Shown piece after piece: positions 6,331 through 12,566 of a stretch of 12,566 nt of DNA. The stretch comes from an uncultured Eubacteriales bacterium (lineage in GTDB: Bacteria > Bacillota > Clostridia > Oscillospirales > Oscillospiraceae). The notes under the pieces were generated by a model, which saw nothing but the letters and a program-made list of their open reading frames with translations, had not been told where the DNA came from and ran no database searches. Within the stretch, counting starts at the first letter, position 1. Every line of letters begins with the position of its first letter. Location: contig UREY01000041.1 of the NCBI GenBank assembly GCA_900546915.1, positions 1 through 12,566 of the forward strand, written 5' to 3'. The translations under genes were made by a program, and so were the position numbers.

Positions 6331-8709
6331 CTAAACAAATTCGCCGTAGCCGCCTCCGGCATGGAGGCAGAACCCCATAGCATCGGAATAAAATTCCGGT
6401 TTCATGCAGCAGATCTCCTCGCCAAAGAGTCCGCCCACCCGTTCCAGCTCCCGGATTTCATAGGGAAATAAACTGACTGTATATTGTCGCGCCTTCCGGA
6501 TTTGCTCCATGCGAAATTGAAAGTCCCTTTGGCCCCTTTGCGACAGCAGGTTGGCTATAATTTCCGCTCCCTCTTGAAATGGAACCAGCACATCCGTGGC
6601 GTCGTCAAGAAACACGGAAAAAACTTGTCCGGCTGTTTGGAATGCCTGTCCCATCGCATAGGAACCGCCCCCCGACGACTTGTTTTGATAAGCCGTATTC
6701 TGGGATAAGAGCTGAAATAGGGTCGTCTTTCCATCCGGCAAGGGGTAATCTGCTGTTTTCGGGCCCAGCTGGCCATACAAAATCTCATAATATTTCTGAA
6801 TCGCTTTCCCTGAGACCAGATCAGAATCATACTCCTCCGGGGCGGCGGCAAAGCGCTCCAGCAAGTCCTCGCAGGCTCGCTGCCCGTCTTGGATTTCCGG
6901 CAGCCTGCTCAGATTTTCTCCCTGTAGATTGACCAGATAAACCGGACACAGGGCGCCCTTTTCCCCATGGCGGTTGCATCGGCCCGCTGCCTGTACCACA
7001 TGGTCCAGGCCGGCCAAAATCCGGATCACGCAGCCGAAAGAAAAATCCACACCGGCCTCCACCAGCTGCGTGGAAATGCAAATGGTTCGGACCGGCCTTC
7101 TGAGGCTTTGATCCACCGCCTGCAAAACCCGGATCCGATGCGCCATGCACATGGATGTGGACAAATGATAACAAACGGTATCTGGCTCACCGTCCAGCAG
7201 CTGATAAATCGACCGTGCCTCCGATTTTTTGTTGCACACCAGCAACACGCTTCCGTGCTTTTGGGCGCAAGACTGCACCAGCTCCGCCAACTGCTCGGCT
7301 GTATATCCGTACGGCATCCGCAAATCCACAATTTCCGTTCGCCGGAAGACCTCCCATGCAGCGCAATGAGACACCAATTCGGGCTCCGGCGCATACGCAA
7401 TGGGATGCGCCGTTTGCTCCAGGGCCGGCTGGGTCGCGGAGCACAAAACCACCGTAGCGTGCATGACCGTCGCCAACCAGTTCATCGCCATGTTGAACAG
7501 CGTCAACATATTCCTGGGAACCGTCTGCACTTCATCGATGATCAGAACGCAGTTTTGCAGGGCACTCATCCGGCGGATGCAAGAGGTCTTTCCGGAAAAC
7601 AACGTGTCCAGCAGCTGCACCAAAGTCGTAATCAAAATCGGGCTGTCCCAATTTTCCAAAAACAATTCATTGGGGTCCAATTCGTCTTCCTTCGGCGATT
7701 CCCGAACCACATTGGAATGGTGCTCCAAGATCACGGCGTCATCGCCCACTGCTTCCCGAATGACTGCCGCATTTTGCTCCAACACAGACAGCAGGGGAAT
7801 CACAAACAAAATCCGCCTCTTGCCTCCTTGCGCCGCTGCCAATGCATAGCGCAGGGAAGTCAGCGTTTTTCCGCTGCCCGTAGGCAGAGAAAGCCGGTAA
7901 ATTCCCTCCGGCCGGTCCGCCGCTTGCAGGCACTGGTCGGAGATATCCCGCCGGACCCGATTGATCTTCTGGGCGCCATCCATACGGGACAAATATTGCT
8001 CCACATGGGCCCGGCAGAGATCCCACGAAACCGCCTGGTCCATATCGGAAACCGGCGTCTCGGCGCCGCACATAAAGCCGGCCGTATCCCGGCGGTCGCC
8101 GTCCATGACCGCAGACATCAGAAATCTGGCCAATAGAGACACATAAAAATGCATCTCCTCTTCCTTCAGATTTTTGAATGTGTCGTAGAACTTCTGAACT
8201 ACGGCCTCCACCTCCTGAAACGCCCGGCAAAATAGCGCGTCTAGTTCCTGTTCTTCGGCGCACTGTTCCAGGAAGGCCGCCTTGGCCTCGTCGTAATGGA
8301 TCCCTTCTTTTTGCAAGCGCTTCAGAAACCCGTCGGCGCCGTCTTTACTGAAAATGTCAAACAGGCCGTGATGAGATCCAACGGCAACTGCAAGTAATTC
8401 ACAGGTCAATCGTTTCAAAAATGGCTGCCGGTGCCATCGCTCCAAAATAAAACGAACCCCCGCGTACGTGTGATTGACGCTTCCCCGCCGCACCTTCTGC
8501 TTTGCCGCTGCCGCCTCGATGTAAGCGCGGTACTCCTCTGTGTACTTTCCCATGTCATGCAGCAGACCGGCCAAATACGCCGTATGCCCCAAATCGGGAC
8601 CGGCCCGCAGCTGGGCCAGCCGGGCGCTATTGCGGCAGTGCTCCGACACGGTTTGGATCGCCTTTTCTGTTTCATTGTCATAACGGATATGTGCCGGATA
8701 AACCTCCAT
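6331..8709 (-). CDS. cas3: Cas3 nuclease-helicase (HD + DExD/H)
   Basis: This gene encodes a 792-residue Cas3, which is recruited to target-bound Cascade to unwind and degrade the DNA. The HD nuclease domain comes first: H24, the H51-D52 pair in LLHDMGK, H80, and H113-H114 in SHHG. The SF2 helicase follows, with Walker A LPTGSGKT (275-282), the motif II DEVQ (392-395), SAT (425-427) and motif VI QAAGRCNR (573-580). A C-terminal accessory domain completes the protein, so all parts expected for an active enzyme are present. The start was set at ATG 8709: an AAGGGG ribosome binding site lies 8 nt upstream, and the predicted operon promoter lies at 8773-8801. The frame stays open to an ATG at 8784, but that codon has no ribosome binding site and lies upstream of the likely transcription start. 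It is the first gene of the cas operon. Confidence 0.97.
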   Translation of the reverse strand: MEVYPAHIRYDNETEKAIQTVSEHCRNSARLAQLRAGPDLGHTAYLAGLLHDMGKYTEEYRAYIEAAAAKQKVRRGSVNHTYAGVRFILERWHRQPFLKRLTCELLAVAVGSHHGLFDIFSKDGADGFLKRLQKEGIHYDEAKAAFLEQCAEEQELDALFCRAFQEVEAVVQKFYDTFKNLKEEEMHFYVSLLARFLMSAVMDGDRRDTAGFMCGAETPVSDMDQAVSWDLCRAHVEQYLSRMDGAQKINRVRRDISDQCLQAADRPEGIYRLSLPTGSGKTLTSLRYALAAAQGGKRRILFVIPLLSVLEQNAAVIREAVGDDAVILEHHSNVVRESPKEDELDPNELFLENWDSPILITTLVQLLDTLFSGKTSCIRRMSALQNCVLIIDEVQTVPRNMLTLFNMAMNWLATVMHATVVLCSATQPALEQTAHPIAYAPEPELVSHCAAWEVFRRTEIVDLRMPYGYTAEQLAELVQSCAQKHGSVLLVCNKKSEARSIYQLLDGEPDTVCYHLSTSMCMAHRIRVLQAVDQSLRRPVRTICISTQLVEAGVDFSFGCVIRILAGLDHVVQAAGRCNRHGEKGALCPVYLVNLQGENLSRLPEIQDGQRACEDLLERFAAAPEEYDSDLVSGKAIQKYYEILYGQLGPKTADYPLPDGKTTLFQLLSQNTAYQNKSSGGGSYAMGQAFQTAGQVFSVFLDDATDVLVPFQEGAEIIANLLSQRGQRDFQFRMEQIRKARQYTVSLFPYEIRELERVGGLFGEEICCMKPEFYSDAMGFCLHAGGGYGEFV

Positions 8710-8772
8710 GTGATACGCCCCTTCCTCCACTTCCGGCCATTTTAGAGATATTTCACATTTTTCTGGAGTTTT

Positions 8773-8801
8773 ATTGTAGCACATTTTGTCGAAAAATACA
8801 A
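8773..8801 (-). promoter_or_regulatory. Predicted sigma-A promoter of the cas operon
   Basis: On the minus strand a -35 box TTGTAT (8796-8801) and a -10 box TACAAT (8773-8778) are separated by 17 bases. The -10 matches the consensus at 5 of 6 positions and the -35 at 3 of 6, so moderate strength is expected. Transcription would begin near 8766, about 57 bases before the cas3 ATG. This placement also decides the cas3 start. I see no other promoter inside the operon. Confidence 0.6.
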
Positions 8802-8978
8802 CGCATATTTTATTTTTACAGTTTTTTCCATAATTCTGCCGCCAAACCTTCTTCGGTTATATTGCAGTGTATTTTGTAAACTGTGTACTATTTTTGCCGT
8901 AGAATCTAGCGCCGTCTGTTAATTCTCTTCATCTTTTCAAAACAAATCTCAAATGTTTTTCCTTTTTGCGCTATGCAG

Positions 8979-8995
8979 CATATTTTCTAAATATG
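8979..8995. promoter_or_regulatory. Palindrome, possible operator
   Basis: CATATTT (8979-8985) and AAATATG (8989-8995) form a perfect 7-bp inverted repeat around the three bases TCT. The size and symmetry suit a binding site for a dimeric regulator. It lies 75 bases upstream of the helicase -35 box and about 180 bases upstream of the cas -35 box. In AT-rich DNA such palindromes also arise by chance, and no regulator gene is present in the window. A second inverted repeat, CATTGC (9019-9024) with GCAATG (9036-9041), lies closer to the helicase promoter. Confidence 0.3.
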
Positions 8996-9069
8996 TATTC
9001 GTATATTATCTGGAGACACATTGCTTTAAAAGCCGGCAATGCACCGCTGCCCGGATTGCTGCTTACATA

Positions 9070-9098
9070 TTGCCATTTATGTATCCTTCTGATATACT
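9070..9098 (+). promoter_or_regulatory. Predicted sigma-A promoter of the helicase gene
   Basis: TTGCCA (9070-9075) and TATACT (9093-9098) are separated by 17 bases, and each matches its consensus at 5 of 6 positions. Transcription would start near 9105, giving a short leader of about 28 bases that includes an AGGTGG ribosome binding site before ATG 9133. This is the best-scoring promoter seen by eye in the window and implies that the helicase is expressed independently of the cas operon. Confidence 0.7.
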
Positions 9099-9132
9099 AA
9101 ATCATATCATATTCCATAGGTGGTGACTGCAT

Positions 9133-12100
9133 ATGGACCTACGAACGCTGCAGTTCTGGCACAAACTGGAGCATTTTTATCCTTATATTCTACAGGAGCA
9201 GCGGAGCCCTTACATTCAGACATTCCGGACCGGCGGGCCCAAAATATTTCCTGATTTTGAAGCCCCTTTGGTCTGTGAGAACAGGGAAGTGCGGGGGTAT
9301 TGCGTTTACCTGGGAATCTTTCAGGTAGCCCCTGCTTTAGCCGCCCTGGAAGAAGGGATTGGCAAGAAGATGCGTTTTCGGGACTGCGGCAAAGACGAAA
9401 GCTGCTTCTGTATGTTCCGGCTGTCGCCAGATGGAACGGCTCAGCCTGAGAGTTTTCAAATTTCATCATTTCCATGGGCAATCCATCGGGTGCGGGCGGG
9501 CAAGATCTGTCTGGATCATTGGGACGAGGACTTCTTTTGCTTTCAAAAAGAAGCAATCTCCTATTTGGAAACGCGCAAAACACCGGTAGATTACGACTTT
9601 TTACAGGAATTTCGAGACATGCTCGCCAGCCAAATGAACTGGACGGTTGCTTACTGCCGGGATTGGTTGCGCATCGACATGATGACCGGCCGTACGCTAA
9701 AGGACGGCAGCTCTGCCACCCCCGGCGCCGATCCTGCCGGAGAAGAAATTCAGGCAGAAAATGAAGCCACCGATGAACAAATGAAAAAGAACGACCTGCT
9801 CAATAGCTTCTACATTCGAGATTTGGAACGTGTGATAGACGGCATCTCTCAGAATGAAGCCGCCTGCAGTGCGCCCTTGCGGCAATTCTTAGCGCCGGAA
9901 GCTGGGGCGCGCATCGACATCGAAAAAGACAGCGATGCGATGTTTCGGCTCATGTCTCCCAAATATCTGCCCATGGGGCGTTGGCCCAGTGATTACGGCG
10001 CCCGGTGGATGCAGCAGGTCAACGTCAACGCTTTTTTGTCCCAGGATCCAGCCTTTGCCCAACCGCTTTTCTCGGTAAACGGCCCTCCCGGCACCGGGAA
10101 GACAACCCTGCTGAAAGATGTGATTGCAGCGATTGTAACCGAGCGCGCCAATCTGTTATCCACACTGGAAGCGCCGGATCAGGCATTTCAGGACGAGGAA
10201 ATCGGCTGTATCCAAGTGGGAACCTACCGCAACCGCATCTGGAAGCTGAAAGCCCCCTTTTCCGACTTTGGCATTCTTGTGGCCTCCAACAACAACGGGG
10301 CGGTAGAGAATATCACCCTCGGGCTGCCGGGGCTTGCCGACCTTCCGGAGCGCTACCGTGGAGCAGAGTATCGCTATTTTTCAGAAGTCAGCGACCGACT
10401 CCTGGGGAAGGACAAGACATGGGCGCTTCATGCTGCCGCCCTAGGTAACAAACGCAATCGCCTCAGATTTGCAGAGGCTTTCTGGCCGTTGGACCGAGAA
10501 CAGACTCCCTACAATTTCCGGCTGGAGCTTTTCCAGCAAAACCGCCGGTTTCAAATGGAAACCTGGCAGGAGGCCAAGCGCTTTTATGCACAGAAGCGAG
10601 GGGCTGTGGAGCAGGAATTTGCCCGCATGGAAACCGTATACCGGGATGCCGGAGAATTGAGAAATTTAAACATGGAGATCCCCAAGCTACAGGCGCAGAT
10701 CACAGCCTTAGAGGTCTCCTTGCAAGCGGCCCGGGAAGCTCTGAGCCACGCCGAACAGGCTGATGAGCAGATGCAGGAGAAACATGCCGCGCTATCGGCG
10801 CAAATGGACGGCATCCGCCGAAGCAAGCCGTTTTTTAAGATCCGGCTGCTGCTCCGCCGGAGCGATCCGGCCTTAAAGGAATACCAGGCGTTGTCTGCCC
10901 AACGGGAGCAGCTGAGCTGCGAGGCGGCGACTCTTCAAGAGGCGGTTCGAAGCGCCCGCCGCCATGTGGAATCGCTCCAGAAAGACCTGCGCGAAAAGAA
11001 GATTGCGCAACAAGAAGGTCAACGCAGAAGAGCACAGCTGTCCGGCGCTTTGGAGGACTTCCAACAGGAAACCGGCATGCCATTGCGTATGGACACGTAT
11101 TTTGACGACTGCGGCGCCGGAGAGCGCAGCAAATCCTCCCCTTGGGGATATCGCCGGCTCAATGAACTTCGTGAGCAGCTTTTCCTGGCTGCCTTGAGGC
11201 TGCATCAAACTTTTGTCATTGGCTCTTGCCGTATGCGGGACAATCTAGACGGGTTCGGCAAAATGTTACGCGGCAGTGCCACCGAAGCGCAGGCAAGCAT
11301 GTTCTTTTCCCCTCTGCTCCAAAGCTTCTTTTTATTGGTTCCGGTGGTCTCCACCACGTTCGCTTCTGTGGGTTCTTTCCTCCGGCATATCTCGTCCAGT
11401 GAAATTGCTTATCTGTTCATTGACGAAGCGGGGCAGGCTGTCCCGCAATCGGCAGTCGGCGCCATCTGGCGGGCGCGGAAGGTCATTGCTGTAGGCGACC
11501 CCCTGCAAATTGAGCCGGTGGTAACGCTACATGACAGCGTGATTCACGCTTTGGCAAATTATTATGCTCAAGGCCCTTTGCTGACAGATCCATACACCAG
11601 CGTACAAACACTGGGGGACCGTGCGAACCGGATTGGCGGATGGCGCTCCCTGTCCCAGCCCAATGATCTCTGGATCGGCGCGCCGTTGACCGTCCACAGC
11701 CGGTGCCAACGCACCGTGTTTCAAATTGCCAACCGAATTGCCTATAACGACAAAATGATTTTCGCCACCAAAGAACGGCCGGACGCCGTTTGCCGCTGGA
11801 TCGACGTGCACGGTGCCAGCGAATGGGAGCACTATGTACCCGCCCAGGCAAAACCGGCAGCAGAAATCGTTCTGGATGCTTTTACCCAATTCGCCGGGCA
11901 GGGTAACGGTGAGAAAAAATACCCCTCCTTTTTCATCATTACGCCTTTCCGCAGCGTCAAGGCAGGGCTTGTCCAGTATTTTCGCCAAAATCTATGCACC
12001 ATGCTGACAGATGCAGGGCTCCAAATCGAGTCTAAATGTGTCAAGGCATGGATTGGAGATTGCATCGGAACCGTCCATACCTTTCAAGGGAAAGAAGCGG

Positions 12101-12318
12101 ATACGGTCATTCTATGTTTGGGTGTGGATTCCGGCGGGCAGGGCGCCGGTGCCGTGGAATGGGCCGGGGAACGGCCTAACATTCTCAATGTGGCTGTGAC
12201 CAGATCCAAACGGAATCTTTTTATCCTAGGGGATCAGAAGGTGTGGTGCCGCAAGAATTACTTCCAAATCGCCCGTGATTTTTGCGCAGGCGGACCGGAT
12301 TCATCCGGCAGCCTATGA
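9133..12318 (+). CDS. Upf1-like superfamily 1 helicase with coiled-coil insertion
   Basis: This gene encodes a 1061-residue protein with a complete SF1 helicase core of the Upf1/Dna2-like type. Walker A GPPGTGKT is at 317-324, motif Ia around ASNNNGAVEN at 384-393, motif II DEAGQA at 764-769, motif III GDPLQIEPV at 788-796, a HSRCQR segment at 855-860, motif V GTVHTFQGKEAD at 979-990, and motif VI VAVTRSKRN at 1020-1028. Between motifs Ia and II a long segment rich in Glu, Gln, Arg and Ala (about 475-640) looks like a coiled coil, as in the 1B insertions of this class. Residues 1-300 match no domain I can name; the opening FWHKLEHFYPY recalls a widespread and largely uncharacterised group of bacterial AAA-domain proteins. 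I see no nuclease, phospholipase D, membrane or signal motif. The substrate (DNA or RNA) cannot be told. It has its own promoter and is not a known type I-C component, but its position suggests a possible defence role. Confidence 0.92.
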   Translation: MDLRTLQFWHKLEHFYPYILQEQRSPYIQTFRTGGPKIFPDFEAPLVCENREVRGYCVYLGIFQVAPALAALEEGIGKKMRFRDCGKDESCFCMFRLSPDGTAQPESFQISSFPWAIHRVRAGKICLDHWDEDFFCFQKEAISYLETRKTPVDYDFLQEFRDMLASQMNWTVAYCRDWLRIDMMTGRTLKDGSSATPGADPAGEEIQAENEATDEQMKKNDLLNSFYIRDLERVIDGISQNEAACSAPLRQFLAPEAGARIDIEKDSDAMFRLMSPKYLPMGRWPSDYGARWMQQVNVNAFLSQDPAFAQPLFSVNGPPGTGKTTLLKDVIAAIVTERANLLSTLEAPDQAFQDEEIGCIQVGTYRNRIWKLKAPFSDFGILVASNNNGAVENITLGLPGLADLPERYRGAEYRYFSEVSDRLLGKDKTWALHAAALGNKRNRLRFAEAFWPLDREQTPYNFRLELFQQNRRFQMETWQEAKRFYAQKRGAVEQEFARMETVYRDAGELRNLNMEIPKLQAQITALEVSLQAAREALSHAEQADEQMQEKHAALSAQMDGIRRSKPFFKIRLLLRRSDPALKEYQALSAQREQLSCEAATLQEAVRSARRHVESLQKDLREKKIAQQEGQRRRAQLSGALEDFQQETGMPLRMDTYFDDCGAGERSKSSPWGYRRLNELREQLFLAALRLHQTFVIGSCRMRDNLDGFGKMLRGSATEAQASMFFSPLLQSFFLLVPVVSTTFASVGSFLRHISSSEIAYLFIDEAGQAVPQSAVGAIWRARKVIAVGDPLQIEPVVTLHDSVIHALANYYAQGPLLTDPYTSVQTLGDRANRIGGWRSLSQPNDLWIGAPLTVHSRCQRTVFQIANRIAYNDKMIFATKERPDAVCRWIDVHGASEWEHYVPAQAKPAAEIVLDAFTQFAGQGNGEKKYPSFFIITPFRSVKAGLVQYFRQNLCTMLTDAGLQIESKCVKAWIGDCIGTVHTFQGKEADTVILCLGVDSGGQGAGAVEWAGERPNILNVAVTRSKRNLFILGDQKVWCRKNYFQIARDFCAGGPDSSGSL

Positions 12319-12566
12319 AATAAAGGACGCCGTAATTTTGCATGTTTGCCGATCCATCATAAAAAGCTGTCTCAAAACGCAATTTTTTGCAAATGTCCTT
12401 TTAAAAAAGTTGTGAAAATGGCACAGAAAACGAAAAAACTCGTTTTCTGTGCCACAAATTTTAGGCTCTTTTAGTAGAACTTACGCATTTGAAACCTGCG
12501 CCTTGACTACCGTAAGCGTCAAACCTACCACCGACTTGCGGTAGGCTCTCCAATGTGAAACAATAC
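12319..12566. other. Non-coding tail with hairpin and possible insertion-sequence end
   Basis: No complete gene is visible in these 248 bases. The text AGCTGTCTCAAAAC at 12365-12378 resembles terminal inverted repeats that I associate with IS1182-type elements of Clostridia; this is recollection, and the second end is not in the window. A perfect hairpin lies at 12419-12454. Further right are weaker inverted repeats: CTTACG (12480-12485) with CGTAAG (12511-12516), and CCTACC (12524-12529) with GGTAGG (12540-12545). One minus-strand frame is open from the window edge to a TAA at 12461-12463, 34 codons, too short to call as the end of a gene. Confidence 0.4.
12419..12454. terminator. Perfect 15-bp hairpin, probable terminator
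   Basis: The arms at 12419-12433 and 12440-12454 are exactly complementary over 15 bp, with the 6-base loop AAAAAC. On the minus strand the stem is followed at once by TTTT, which fits a rho-independent terminator for a gene entering from the right. On the plus strand the stem is followed by CAAATTTT, a weaker tail that could still stop helicase transcripts about 100 bases after their stop codon. It may work in both directions, or be part of a mobile-element end. Confidence 0.55.

Larger units (their letters stand above)
8710..9132. other. Divergent intergenic region between cas3 and the helicase gene
   Basis: This 423-base AT-rich stretch separates two gene starts that face away from each other. 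It contains the predicted cas promoter on the minus strand, the predicted helicase promoter on the plus strand, and two inverted repeats (8979-8995 and 9019-9041). I see no convincing protein-coding reading, RNA gene or CRISPR repeat here. About 180 bases in the middle (8802-8978) show nothing that I can name. Confidence 0.8.

Noticed and set aside
6967..8136. 389-codon open frame on the plus strand, antisense to cas3
   Set aside because: It lies wholly inside cas3, which has all its catalytic motifs. The antisense product is rich in Arg, His and Gln with no recognisable domain, as expected for a shadow frame.
9133..12318. Assignment of the helicase to a named antiphage system such as a single-protein Mokosh type
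   Set aside because: Those proteins carry a phospholipase D-like nuclease domain with HxK motifs, and I could not find one here. The helicase motifs alone do not identify a system.
12461..12566. C-terminal end of a minus-strand gene entering from the right
   Set aside because: The open stretch is only 34 codons, matches no family I recognise, and another minus frame is also open for much of the same stretch. The nearby hairpin alone is not enough.

Overview
This window holds a complete type I-C (Dvulg subtype) CRISPR-Cas locus on the minus strand and, divergent from it, a large superfamily 1 helicase gene on the plus strand. Strong AGGAGG-type ribosome binding sites, sigma-A-like promoters and the protein style suggest a Firmicute of the class Clostridia, perhaps a gut Oscillospirales-type bacterium. 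That placement is an inference from style, not from a marker gene.

Layout from right to left along the minus strand: a promoter at about 8773-8801, then cas3 (6331-8709), cas5d (5565-6299), cas8c (3739-5565) with a probable internal cas11c start (3739-4152), cas7 (2806-3687), cas4 (2154-2816), cas1 (1126-2157), cas2 (830-1120), a leader (659-829), and a CRISPR array of ten identical 33-nt repeats that runs off the left edge (1-658). The cas genes overlap or lie within about 50 bases of each other, so they form one operon. Cas1, Cas2 and Cas4 acquire spacers. Cas5d processes pre-crRNA and joins Cas7, Cas8c and Cas11c in Cascade. Cas3 unwinds and degrades the target DNA. The catalytic motifs that can be recognised in Cas1, Cas2, Cas3, Cas4 and Cas5d are all present, and no gene is broken, so the system looks functional.

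A 423-base AT-rich divergent spacer (8710-9132) carries a promoter facing each way and two short inverted repeats. To its right lies a 1061-residue Upf1-like SF1 helicase (9133-12318) with its own near-consensus promoter, a long coiled-coil insertion and an N-terminal region of about 300 residues to which I cannot assign a function. It is not a standard type I-C component and is the best candidate for something undescribed. The last 248 bases hold no complete gene, but contain a perfect 15-bp hairpin and a possible insertion-sequence end.

All readings were made by eye. No database search was run, so spacer targets and family assignments beyond motif level remain open.
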